Positions 24,247 through 35,969 of a stretch of DNA of 64,000 bases are shown in pieces; the first letter of the stretch is position 1, and each line of letters begins with the position of its first letter. A program made the translations under genes and the position numbers. This stretch comes from Pilaira anomala (Eukaryota > Mucoromycota > Mucoromycetes > Mucorales > Mucoraceae): NCBI GenBank assembly GCA_025716855.1, contig JAIXMQ010000012.1:496001-560000 (forward strand), in the 5' to 3' direction. Under the pieces are notes generated by a model that saw only the letters and a program-made list of their open reading frames with translations, searched no databases and was not told the origin of the DNA.

Positions 24247-24351
24247 ATTGATAAATAACAAATAAAAAGAAGACGAAAAAAAGAAGAAAAGAAAGAGAAA
24301 GAATGAAATTCGATTATATATATGTATATATATATATATATATATATACAC

Positions 24352-24388
<37 letters not shown>

Positions 24389-24624
24389 TTAGATATGCCA
24401 TCCTATATGCATTTACGCTTATATGTTATTGTTATTGTTGTTGCAATATTCCGAATTTGATTCCCTTTTCTTGTCTCCTTTCCGTCATTTCACCCTTTTT
24501 TATCTAACTTATTCAACTGAGTTTACATTCTTTCAAAAAAAAAAAAAAAAAAAAAAATATTATTTTCAAAACGAAAATATTTTGGCGGGCTTTTTTTTTT
24601 TTATTATTATTATTACATGCCAAA
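24247..24624. promoter_or_regulatory. Divergent promoter region, PHO80-like cyclin / TAD1
   Basis: 378 bp between start codons, with a (TA)n tract near 24316-24348 directly followed by a run of about 28 A, and a second poly-A run near 24536-24557. No specific operator recognised. Confidence 0.5.
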
Positions 24625-26320
24625 ATGAATCGACATGACGAGATTGTGAAAGCAGTATTAAAAAAATATAAAGAGTTACCAAAGAGCGGTAAACCACTTG
24701 TTCATAAAGAAAAAGCAGAGTGGACAGTATTAGCTTCTATTGTAATGAGTATGAAAAAAAAAAAAAAGTTAATTTTTTTTTTTTTTATTGTACATCTTTT
24801 TTGACGTGTTTTATAATTGTTTTTTTAGTTGATAATAAACAAGAAATTCAAGTTATATCCATCGGGTAGATATATAATTTATATATATATCTATATAAAT
24901 ATTCAAGATGTTTATTTTAATATTTTTTAATATATGCAGAACTGGACTTAAATGCTTGTCATTTAGTAAACTTTGCAAGACGGGTGATGTATTAAATGAT
25001 TGTCATGCAGAAATTATTGCTCGTAGAGGATTTATAAAGTATGTGTGATTCCTAATATATAAATTAAAAGTTTCATTCTAACTTGTTAATAGATATTTAA
25101 TAGCACAAGTCAGCATTGCTAAATCTGATCCTACTACTTGTCCTTTTACTTTAATTGATAATCGATTGATTCAACGTGAAGGATATAGTTTTCACATGTA
25201 TATTAGTCAATCCCCTTGTAAGCATTATACCTATTACCCTTTTTTTAAATAGACTAAAACACACACACACACTTAAATTTTAGGTGGTGACGCTTCCATG
25301 TCTGCATTGGCTCAAGTTCAAACACCCGAATCACTCGACAGTTTTGAATCAGGCTCCAATAAAAAGAGAAAATCAGTAGAGCCATTTTTAATCGAAAATG
25401 TTTATGCAAAAAGACAAAAAATGGATCAAACCCAACAACTATTTCAAAGAGGTCGATTTAAATTTGATGAAATTGGTATTTTAAGAACTAAACCAGGTTA
25501 GTATTTAGATGGAAAAATGTTTTGTTTAGGATCATTTTAACTTACTATTCATCATTATTTTAGGCCGACTTGATTCCGAGCCAACACTTTGTATGTCCTG
25601 CAGGTAATAAATAATAATAATATTTTTTTTTTCTTTTGTCTTTCTTTTTTGTTTTTACTTATATATACTTTTATTAATACATAAGTGATAAATTAGCAAG
25701 ATGGAATGTATTAGGTTTACAGTCTGCTTTACTCTCAAAATTATTTGATCCAATCTATCTTGAATCAATTATTGTAGGTGATTTGTTTGATAAAGAAGCA
25801 TTAGAAAGAGCACTTTATAAACGTATGGAATCTATTAAAGGTAATAATAAGAAGAAGATGAAGAAGAAGAAGAAGAAAAACAAGACAACACTATAATAAA
25901 AATTACTAATTTAAAATAGATAAATTAAGTTTACCGTACAAACTAAACGAACCAAAGATAATTCATACAGAAATCGAATTTGAATCATCAAACACAGTAT
26001 TAAAAGCTCAATTTAATTGCATCATATCATGCGCTACATCTATTTCATGGGTAACAGGTATGCCTAATAAATCAGAAGTATTCGTGAACGGTAGAAAACA
26101 AGGTGCACCAAAAGGAAAGCCAACAAATGAAAAGACTAGACCAAGTATTTGTAAAAAGAGTTTATTAGTTGAATTACAAAAGATTTCAACATTAGATACT
26201 TTAAATTATCATCAATTGAAATCAACCGCAATAGATTATCAACATGCTAAAAAGTGTTTATTAGATAATGTATTTCAGAATTGGATTCAAACACCAATTG
26301 AATATGAAGAGTTTTCTTAA
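24625..26320 (+). CDS. TAD1: tRNA-specific adenosine-37 deaminase (TAD1/ADAT1)
   Basis: Deaminates A37 of tRNA-Ala to inosine. Eight exons: 24625..24748, 24829..24865, 24940..25038, 25093..25217, 25284..25496, 25564..25603, 25686..25840, 25920..26320; 397 aa, normal for the family. The zinc site and proton-shuttling Glu are in [13 protein letters not shown]; the second ligand is in SQSPCGDASM (across intron 4) and the third in [17 protein letters not shown] (across intron 6), which is the A-deaminase-domain order. KWTVL-like text early ([11 protein letters not shown]) and SIGTGLKCL are also family-typical. The frame stays open only with all seven introns, two of them flanking exons of 37 and 40 nt. 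Confidence 0.93.
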
Positions 26321-26617
26321 CCTTTTATTTGTTTGTTGTTACGGATAAAAATTTAATTTCCCCTTAAAAAAAAAAAAGTACTCAAATCGATTGCCCTTTT
26401 TTTTTTTACCCGCCTTTTTCTCCTTAATTTCTCTTCTCTCTCTTTCTCTCTTTCTCATACGTTCTCTCCTTTTTTTTTATAAAAAGGCTATTTACAACAA
26501 CTTCTTTTTCTTCTTTTATTTCTTTAATAGAATTCATATATATAAAAGAAAAAGAGAGTAAAATCCATTCCATTCGTTCCTTTTTTTCTTCTTTTTTTTT
26601 TTTATCTTATAAATCAT

Positions 26618-29600
26618 ATGGATAGTAATTTAGATTTGGATGGTCAAACTGCACCAGAATCTACTCGTGGCTTCTTTGGTTTACCAGAGGTATATATATA
26701 TATATAAATATACTGAGATGATTTAACACTATATAAATATAGAACAAGTCAAGAAATGATTGGATGGAAAAGCAAAGACGTTCAAGTGATATACTAAGTA
26801 AAGGATTAAATAACCAACAACGTGGTCTTCATACAGTAAATGAAGAAGATTATTATCAACGAAAGAGTTTTCGTGAAATCGATAGTTGTGTTATTCAAAG
26901 AAAGCAAAGATCATCCGTCACACACTTTAATAACTTTCCTTTACAACAACAACAACAACAACAACAACAAGTTAGACCAGCAGAAGAACAAAGAAAGACA
27001 AGAGCTGATGTCTTGGCTGAAACAGAAGCTAAATTAAGTGGTCATAACAGATACGCTCAATTAGATGTTCCTATGAAAGAAAAACAATCTCGTCGATTAT
27101 CTGAACCAACACATACACGTATTCATAATCAACATCATACGAATTATTTAGATGATCATCATCGTCATCTATCTTCTTATTCAACAAAGCGTATGTCATT
27201 TCAACAACTTGAACTTGAAAAAAGGAACTCCTCTTCTGCTGCTGCTGCTTCTCGTCAACAACAACAATCAAGACCAAATTCAACTGTTGGTTTATTAAAT
27301 AATCATCGTTTTTCTACTGGATCTTCTAATTTGTTTGAGAATAATAATAATAACAACAACAATAATAATAATCAACGTAAGCCATTGTTTACTTCTCATT
27401 TACCTTTTTCTTCTGTCGTACCTCATTTGAAATCCAATCAGTTGGTGAGTGGCTTACTTCGAGTAAACAAACGAAATCGTTCTGACGCCTACGTATTTTG
27501 TGAAGATATCAATGCCGATATTTATATTTGTGGTTCTCGTGACCGAAATCGTGCATTAGAAGGTGATCATGTAGCCATTCGTTTAATTGAAGTAGATCAA
27601 GTCATGCTTGAAAAACATGAAAAAGAAGAAGCTAAATTAGCTAGAAATAATGGAAATCCCGTTCAAAGAAAACCAGATGAAGAAGATGAAAAGGAAATCA
27701 TTTTTGGAGGGGAAGAAGATGTCGATTTGGTTACACCAAGATATTGTGGTGTCGTTGTCGCTATTTTAGAGAGAGCACAAAAGCAAGTTTTTTCTGGGTA
27801 ATATATATATATATATATTTATTTATTTATTTTAAAATATATATATACATATTCACTTCTTGTTACAAACAGTACCCTAGGTTTGACTCGTCCTAGTAAT
27901 AAGAGATCAAGAGCAGGTAGTATAGCTGGAGGTGAAGATCAACGGGAGAGTCAAGTACCTCGCATCATCTGGTTCAAACCAACAGATAAACGTGTACCTT
28001 TAATTGCTATCCCTGTCGAACAAGCTCCTATAGGATTTATTGAAAACTCTGACGCATTTGAGAACCTACTCTTTTTGGTAAATGAAGATCAACCCTATAT
28101 TAATAAACAAAAAAGTATACATATATTAAAATTTTATATATATATATATATATATTTATAGGGCTCTATTAAACGTTGGCCAATCACTTCATTACATCCA
28201 TTTGGTGTACTTGAAAGTGAATTAGGACCTGCAAAAGACACCACTGTTCAATTACGTGCTATCCTAGCCGACAACAATTTCACTATGCAACCTTATCCTG
28301 ACATGTTTATCAAGAGTATTCCAAATCATTTATTAAACCCAAATTCAATTCAACGTGAAGTCAATACAAATACACGTAGAGATTTTCGATCTTGTAAAAA
28401 TTGTTTCTCGATTCTGGATGAGGATGGTGGGTTTTTAGAAAACGCAATGTCTATCACCACTTTAGATGATCAAACCTTTGAAGTAGGTCTTCATATAGCT
28501 GATATCACTGCTTTTGTGACTGCAGATTCCGCTCTAGATAAAGAAGGTAGATCAAGAGGTGTAGATGTGTATCAAACCATGCCTGTCAATGTACCTCTCT
28601 GGCCAGAGTACCTTCGAAAAGAATGTACTGATCTCGTACAAGGTGCAGATCGATTAACCTTTTCTGTAGTTTGGAAAATGTCTAAAAAAGGTGAACTCCG
28701 TGGCACTTGGTTTGGAAAGACGGTCATTCACTCAACTGCCGTCTTGTCTCTGAAGGAACTACAGACCATGCTAGAGACAGAAATCAAGCCAAGTTCAGAA
28801 CCCATTGTACAGGATGTTCACATCTTGTATAGTATATCTCAAGCATTACATCAATCTCGATCGAACCATGTCTTGTTCGTAAAGCCTCCAAGTTTAAATA
28901 TTCAATTCAGTGAAGCTTTTCATCCTTCTACCATCTCTACCAAAACCCCATGTCCATCTGAACTCCTTTTACAAGAATTTCAAATACTAGCCAACACACA
29001 GGTCGCTCAAAAGAACTCAAGTCATTTCCCCGATCACGCTCTCTTAAGATCCCAAGCACCTCCAAATGATCATAAACTACGCAACTTAACAAGGTACCTC
29101 AAGGAGCTCGGATACACTATCTGTCCTGACTCGCCTAGTCAACTACAGCACTCAATTGATCAAATTCAAAACAAGGAAGCGAAATCTGTGATTGAAACCT
29201 TGGTCATGAAATCCATGAGTCCCGAAAAATACTTTTGTACTGGCGCCTTTGATATTTCAAGATACCATCATTATTCTTTAAACACGCCACTCTATACACA
29301 TTTCACATGTCCTTCGAAACGATACGCTGATGTCATCGTCCATCGACAACTGGAAGCGGCCATTCACGGTACTCAATTCTTCTTTATGGAACCCGAGATC
29401 GTTCAAAAGACAGCTCAGAGTTGTAACGTAAAGACAAGAGCATCTGAAAACGCTAACGAACAAACCCAACATATGTTTTCTTCTTACTACCTTGCCAATA
29501 ATTCAGGTACGGCCACAAGTCGATTAGAAGATGCAATTGTAGTGGGTGTGCAAGAAGGTGCATTTGATGTCATCGTACCGGACTTGGGTCTCGAAAGACG

Positions 29601-30048
29601 TATTCATACCGTCAATTTACCTTTGAAATCAGATACTTTTAGTCCTACAGAGAACGTACTTCATTTGATTTGGATTAAAGGTCAAGCGACGGTAGATTCC
29701 AAAGTTGAAAATGAAATGAATAAAGAGGAAGAAGAAGAAGAGGAGGAGGAAGAAGAAGAAGAAGAGGATATGATCTTGGTAGATGTTGAAACGGATTTGG
29801 TCGCTGATCAAGTAAATGCTTTATCCATCCAATCCAATCATAATCCTCGCAGAAGATCGACTTCCATTCGTGCTGTTCAAGGTGAAGATGCTTGGATCAC
29901 TCAGAAAGAATGTACTTTTCCAAGTGAGTCGCGTCAATTGATACGTCCCTTTGACTTTGTCAAGGTCGTCATTACTGCAGATCCTGTTCGTAGTCCTCCT
30001 ATGATCAGAGTATTAGCTGCTAACCCATTTGTAACACTAAAGCAGTAA
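26618..30048 (+). CDS. SSD1: SSD1/Sts5-type RNA-binding protein (inactive RNB fold)
   Basis: Translational repressor of wall-related mRNAs in yeasts, working under NDR kinase Cbk1/Orb6. Exons 26618..26689, 26743..27797, 27873..28077, 28162..30048; 1072 aa. A disordered N-terminus holds poly-Q (about residues 92-101), poly-N (about 205-217) and several RRxS sites (KQRRSS, QSRRLS). A cold-shock region follows (CGSRDRNRALEGDHVAIRLI), a typical Ssd1 motif SGTLGLTRPSNKRSR, then the RNB domain. At the place where active RNase II enzymes have DPxxxxDxDD, this protein reads ILDEDGGFLENA, so the metal-binding Asp set is lost, as in Ssd1. A poly-Glu stretch lies near the C-terminus. DIS3L2 is therefore less likely. 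Confidence 0.85.
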
Positions 30049-30211
30049 ATAGTTTAACTTATATATTTTTTTTTTAAAAAAAACACAATAAAAATAAGAA
30101 AAAAAGAATATAGTTATTTTATGATATATATATATATGTATTAAAAAAAAAAATAAAAAGAGAGAGATAATCTAATATATTAAAGTTTTTTTTTTTTCTT
30201 TCTTTCTTTTT

Positions 30212-31750
30212 TTACCACCCTTCCCATTCATCATCCGAATCTTTTTTAGTTGTTGCTGTCTTTTTAACAGTAGAAGCTTCTCTTAAAGGAGTTCTTGATC
30301 TAGCAGCAGGAGAAGCAGGAGAAGCAGGACGAGGTGATTGTTGTTGTAAAGAAGAAATGGTCGAATGAAAGAAATCTTCATTAACGTCATGGTTGGTATG
30401 ATTAGAAGAGCTATAGTTACTTCTTAAACTACTACTACTATTGCTTCGACTTCCTTGATTAAATGAATCGTTGACTAATGATCGTGTTTTATCGCTAAAT
30501 GTTTGAACATAACCTGTCACATTGTTTCTAAAGTTTGGATCGTTCCATTGAGTTTGAGCAGGTTTAATGTAATTATCGTTGGTATATCGACTTAATTGTC
30601 CTGCTCCTTGAGCTGCTACCTTGACTCCTTCCGCTGCAACTTTACCTAATTCTTCCATACCCATTGATAAAAGTGACCATCCTTTAGTTAATGCTTGCAT
30701 AGGATCATTTATAATATCATCAATACCAGGTGTTGTATTTCTTGAATTAGAATGGCTCTCAACTTTTTAAAAAAAAAGGAAATTTAGCACATTTTTTTTT
30801 TTTCTGTTTGTATCATTTTTTACTTACAAGCTGGATTTCCAAAACCTGTAAATTTACCACCTTGATTAGGAGGAAGTGCACTATAAAAGAGTTTTTGAAT
30901 TAAAAAAAAAAAAAAAAAAAAAAAGAAACAAAAATGCCAAAAAAAATTACTTACGCATCTCTAGTTTCATTTGCTTGACCTAAAGTAGCAAAGTAATTCT
31001 CATTTCTTTCTTTATCACTCACTAATCCACCAGCATTAGTATCGCTACCATGTAAAGCAGGAGAACTACGTCCAGATGAGTTATTACTACGCTGACTACC
31101 TAAAGATCGAGTAGCTGCAGTTGTAGCTCTTTTAGGCGAAGCAGTAGCAGATACGGGTGTAGCAGATGGAGTCCATGTTTTACCTTCTGCCTCAGCTGCC
31201 AACTTTTTTTTTTATATATATTAGAAACGTCTTCTCCTTCTCTCTCTCTCTCTCTCTCTTTCAAAAAATGATTTTACCTTTTCACGATGTAAAGTGGCAA
31301 ATCGACTACTGTATTTTTGTGCTGGTGCCATATTAGGAGAATAATCAGGTTGTGATTCAAAAAAATCTCTTGCGTTCTTGTTACCACCAATCTTAAAAAA
31401 AAAAAAGAGGAAACTGTTTAGTGTACAAATAAAAAAATAGATGAGAAAAGAAAAAAAAAAACTTACATCCATCTTCTTTAACTGATCATCAAACCACTTA
31501 TCCATACTAATAGAACGAACAAAACTAAAAGAATAAAGTTAATAAGAATAATAACAAAAAGTCTTTGGGTTTGTTTCATCTCGTACCTAATGTGTACACC
31601 AAACGATCTATGAATACCGGAACAATCGAGACAGATAAAGATACCATGACTTACACTTGCCCATTGAGGATTAGGGGCTGAACAATCGAAACAAGTACGG
31701 TTTTCAGGTCTTCTTTGAATTTCGTATAACTTTTGTTTATACTCGGCCAT
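30212..31750 (-). CDS. GCS1: ARF GTPase-activating protein (ARFGAP1/GCS1)
   Basis: Stimulates GTP hydrolysis by Arf1 in COPI vesicle traffic at the Golgi. Six exons: 31750..31587, 31524..31467, 31391..31278, 31202..30955, 30880..30828, 30762..30212; 395 aa. The ArfGAP zinc finger is CFDC-x16-CLDC (residues about 20-43), followed by [11 protein letters not shown] with the arginine finger, then SFVRSISMD and [14 protein letters not shown] across introns 1-2. The middle is Ser/Thr/Ala-rich. The C-terminal half contains amphipathic segments ([20 protein letters not shown]) that resemble ALPS curvature sensors, and the protein ends in an acidic-aromatic DDEWEGW typical of the family. All splice sites are canonical. 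Confidence 0.93.
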
Positions 31751-32324
31751 CTCTTTTCTATTTCTTCTTCTTTTTTTCTATTGTACTTTAAAAAGAGAGA
31801 GAGAAAAAAAAAACGAATTAATCAAAAAAAAAAAAAAAATTAAATCTGAGAGTGAATAAGTAATTAGTTGCTTTAAGCAGTAATGATTTGATTTAACTCT
31901 CTCTCTCTCTCATATTCTGCAAGCATTAAGTGCGTACAAAAGCTAGCTATATTACAGTTTAAAAGAGATTTTCATTTTTCAGTTATAATAAGAGTAGATT
32001 TTAGCAAAACCATCTAAATTAATATTTGTATACATTCACGGCACAAAAAAAAAAAAAAAATCCATATATCAGACTTTGTACTTCAAATTTATATGACCAA
32101 ATGAGAGGGTGAGACGTACTGCATCAAAAGCTAAAACTCTTCACTCTGTGTAGAACTTTTTATAGTACTATATACACAGATAATTCACTTTTCATAAATC
32201 GTTTTTCATGCGATTATAATCTCTTTATAGTTTTTATAAAAAAAAAAAAAAATGTAATATATAACTATTACAGATCCCTTTTTATTTGCATGATGTTACA
32301 TTTATTTGTAATGATTTTTCTTTT
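31751..32324. other. Intergenic, ArfGAP promoter
   Basis: 574 bp between the ArfGAP start and the 3' end of the small secreted protein gene, both minus strand. GA/CT-rich microsatellite patches near 31790-31805 and 31897-31910; otherwise A+T-rich and featureless. Confidence 0.5.
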
Positions 32325-32522
32325 TTAATGATTTTTTGGTGCATCACCAGCGAATAAGAGAGCTCGATAAGGAGAACAGATTCCTTTTGCACAATAGTTT
32401 TCTCCACAACATCCAATACCGAAAGCTTCTCTATTACATGCTGCTCCCTGTAAGAGACAATCAGCTATCGCTTGGTTACATAGTGTCATAATTGTAAGTA
32501 CTGTAACTAACTGAAACTTCAT
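32325..32522 (-). CDS. Small secreted six-cysteine (knottin-pattern) protein
   Basis: Single-exon ORF of 65 aa. It starts with a clear signal peptide (MKFQLVTVLTIMTLCNQAIA); the mature part, beginning near Asp21, is about 45 residues. The mature chain has exactly six Cys in the order C-x6-C-x8-CC-x4-C-x4-C, which falls within the inhibitor-cystine-knot spacing rule (C-C-CC-C-C). A seventh Cys lies inside the signal peptide. The tail (PYRALLFAGDAPKNH) is not Cys-rich. I do not recognise a named family. Function unknown: fungal proteins of this shape include effectors, protease inhibitors and antimicrobial peptides, and nothing here decides between them. Its own promoter lies in 32523-32953. 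Confidence 0.72.
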   Translation of the reverse strand: MKFQLVTVLTIMTLCNQAIADCLLQGAACNREAFGIGCCGENYCAKGICSPYRALLFAGDAPKNH

Positions 32523-32953
32523 TTGTTAATATATTATAAAGTAAAGAAAGAGAGAAAAGAGAGAGAGAGAGAGAGAGAGAGAAATTCAATTCTAAATTAT
32601 ATAGCATAGTCATGTGATTCAATGCATACAGTGCATTTTAGGGGAACACATTTTATCTATACCAACGAAGATTATAAACATTCCTCTCCCCTTTTTTTCT
32701 TTTGTCATTTTACTCCTGAAGAAGCCTTTTTTTTTTTTCTGAGCTATCTAAAAAAGAATAACTGTGTCTTATAAGCATCTGGTTTAAAAGTAATATTTCA
32801 GCTTATAATTCGTGTTTAAGGGGGGGAAGCACACTATCTCCATTCCAACATTTAGTTACTAAAATAAATGATTCGTGAAATTATATAATATTGAAGCAAC
32901 ATTTTCAAAGGAGATTGTAATACATAAAAATACATATTTTTTATTATTATTAT
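32523..32953. other. Intergenic, promoter of the six-cysteine protein gene
   Basis: 431 bp including a (GA)n microsatellite at about 32552-32582, starting some 30 bp upstream of the small ORF, in its likely 5' leader (CU-rich in the transcript). No other feature seen. Confidence 0.55.
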
Positions 32954-35504
32954 TTAAATTCGAATAGAGCCAGTAGGTTCTCTTTTAAAAGTATTGACAA
33001 CAAGAGTCCATTTAAACAAGACGGTTGTGATCAATTCATATAAACCAACCACGAGAAGAATAGGAGAGTAAATGAGGTACCAAAGCACTTGATGTGTCTT
33101 TTCAACCCACTCAATGGATGCTTGACGTTTAAACACAACACGTGCAGTCCATTGAACGAACCCAAAAAAGAAATCAATAGGTACACTAGGAATAAATACA
33201 CCTAATCTTGGCTTCACGCCTAAACAACGTCGAATCGCCCAATCTTTCTTGACTGACTCAATACGACCTTGAATATCCAAAATTGTACTCAAGAAGGAAG
33301 CAGTTAAAAGTGCTCCAAGAATGATCACAGTCAAGAACAAGTAAACGGCTAATAAGAAACCTGCAATCGTTTTTTGATATGAGATGGTACTACCGATAGC
33401 AGGTGCATGAAGTGCACCAAATACTAAATAACGTAACATAGTAAAAGGTCGGATATCATCAAATTGTAATGCTGCAAGTGCTACCCAGAACCCAAGAAGG
33501 ATAAATAACGCAATGGAAAATACCCAGAGACTGTTCACAAAGCATTGATATAAGATAAAACTTGTCTTTGCAATACTCCAACAAAGATCCGTAGCCGATA
33601 CAAAGAGACGGAAGAACATGAGCGGTGTAGATAATACGACCAAAGCATAAGATAATGTCAAGAAATAAGCTTCTACTTCCACATTATAAATCACAATCAA
33701 GGCAAAGATACGGATGACGCATGCACTTAATAATAAGGAAGCGGTTAAAAGAGATACATAAGATGATACCTTTCGGAGATACGCAATAGGTTGTGTGAAT
33801 AAAGTGTAATACTCTAAAAGGAAATCAAATGAGACAAATGTAAAGAAAACGTATTCAAAAGCAAATGGAATATCTGATCGGTATTCTTGGTTAGTGACTG
33901 TGGCAAGATGTAACGAGAGATAGACCAACATGGTAAAGAATCCAATCAATGTTTGGTATCGGATACTAGCACAGCGTGCCAAGAAATCCTTCATAACCTC
34001 AGTGATAACATACCACCCGAAATTTTTAGGTTCTTGTTGTTGTTGTTGAGGTGGTTTTTCTAACCAAATGTTACTAGGATGGTTCGGGTCTTGACGCCAG
34101 TTAGGTCCTGATTTCCAAAGATCCTATAAATATATTGAGTTAAACTACCGATTTTTTTTTTTATTATTTGGTTTAAGTTACCTCAATCACAAGTTGAACT
34201 CTAGCATCACTTAAAATCAATTGACTGTTATTCTCAACAGCCCATTCCAAAGCTATAATACATTGTTTAGTTTAATAAAGTTTTTTGTTTTTTTGTTTTT
34301 TTTTTCACTTACCAGACTTTCCATGCATCCATTTGTTGGTAAGCATTTCATATAAAACAACATGAGAAACAGACTTATCTTGTACTTTCAAACCAAAATT
34401 CAAAGTAGAAAGTGCTAAGGTTTGTAAGGAGACATCTGTTTCAGTATTGAAACCGGATGATTGCCGACGTTCGTGTAACAATGCCAAAACGGCACAGACG
34501 GAAGCATTTTTAGCGACTTCAAAAACACTTTCGGCAGAAGAAGGAATAGGTTTATAAACTTCTTCTTGTTTCTTGACTTGTTGAATATAAGCTGCACCAC
34601 CATTTGTATGATGATGATATTGATTTTTATTATTATTACTAGGTGCATTAGCAACAGGAATAGTGGTGGTGGTAGTAGTAGTAACTGATGTTGCTGCTGG
34701 TGCTGGTGGTGGTGTAGTAGCAACTAAACTAGAAGAAGAATTATTGTTACTATTGGTAGCATACCCATGTTTCTCTTTCCAATTGCTTGTTGCAAATCTT
34801 AATGCGTCTACAGCAAAATCACGTTTTCTTAATGTCTTTTTTCCATCGGTTGATTTCTTTTTACCATGATCAATAGACCAATCAGTTAATTTTCTTTTCA
34901 AAGCAAATCTTACACTATCCTCATCACTATCGCTATCACTATCACTACTAGAACTAGAACTATTATTTAAATGACTACGAAGTACTAAATTTTCAATCTT
35001 GTAAGGCAAAGGAGGAGGAACTTGAGGTTGGTCTTCTTCTTTTGATTGATTTTGAAATTGTTGTTGAAGTTGTTGAAGATATAATTCTTGCTTTTGTTGA
35101 TACAATTGTTCTTGTTCTTGAATTTGTTCTTTTATCTTGCGTTTCTTTTCATCATGCATAGCGCGTGCTTGTTGATTTTGTTTAATTTCTGTAAAAACAA
35201 GAATATCTTGAATCTTCTCTGTCAACTGTTCTGTTGGAATTGTGGGTTGACCTGCTGCAATCACTGTTTCATATTGACGCAATGTCGTGGTAGTTAATCC
35301 ACCTCCATAAATTAACCCCGTGGTTTGAACTATCTCTTCTTCTTGTTGTTGTTGTTGTTGTTGCTCAATATTAATCACCGTTTGCTTCTTGGATATATCC
35401 CGAGCAGCATAACTAGATGCAGACGTGTCTAAAAGACGCGTATTCTCGGTTGTATTTACCTGGTTACTACTTGGAACAGGTGAAGAAGGCGTACTATCCG
35501 ACAT
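32954..35504 (-). CDS. Large polytopic membrane protein, putative cation channel (TRP/YVC1-like)
   Basis: Exons 35504..34313, 34252..34182 and 34123..32954; 810 aa. The N-terminal 290 residues are disordered: poly-Q, long Gln/Glu coiled coil (about 105-150), Ser/Asp stretch, poly-Thr. Around residue 310 a folded cytosolic part begins (SAESVFEVAKNASVCAVLALLHERR). About seven hydrophobic helices span roughly residues 470-720, including FTMLRYLVFGALHAP as a possible pore helix and a long final helix (VYLFLTVIILGALLTASFLS) running into a charged stretch (DIQGRIESVKKDWAIRR), the arrangement seen in TRP-type channels such as vacuolar Yvc1. No selectivity signature is certain, so the channel call is an inference; a membrane protein of unknown function is the alternative. 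Confidence 0.6.
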
Positions 35505-35969
35505 AATATTTTTTTTTAAAAAAAAAAAAGAATAGTATAAATAGAAAAGAAAAGAAGAAAAAGAAACTGTAAAAAATCCTTTTATAAGATGAACACTAAA
35601 CTTTAAAAAATGTCGTGCAACCTGAAAAAAGAAGAGGCGTTTGTTTAGAATTATTTAGCCCGGGTTTACAGATAGAAAAGGATAATTTGATATTTTTAAA
35701 CTGTTTCTGCTTCTTAATTGCTATTAAAAAAAAAAAAAAAACTTATTTAACGTGTGAATAAAATGTTGGGTTTATTTGTTTATCATCTTGATGCAACTTT
35801 AATCCAATCATAAACTCCATTTTTTTCGACTATTCAACTCCTCCCTCATTGCAAAACACGAAACAATTGTTGATATTATCATAAAAATATGTGGAGATGG
35901 GGAATATATATGATATTGCAACTTATTAGATGTAATAAGTACTGCCGCTTCTTATATTTTTTTGAACGC

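Noticed and set aside
24247..24351. N-terminal extension of the cyclin (Tyr-Ile repeats)
   Set aside because: In frame but it is the translation of a (TA)n microsatellite; the ATG at 24246 begins normal-complexity sequence.
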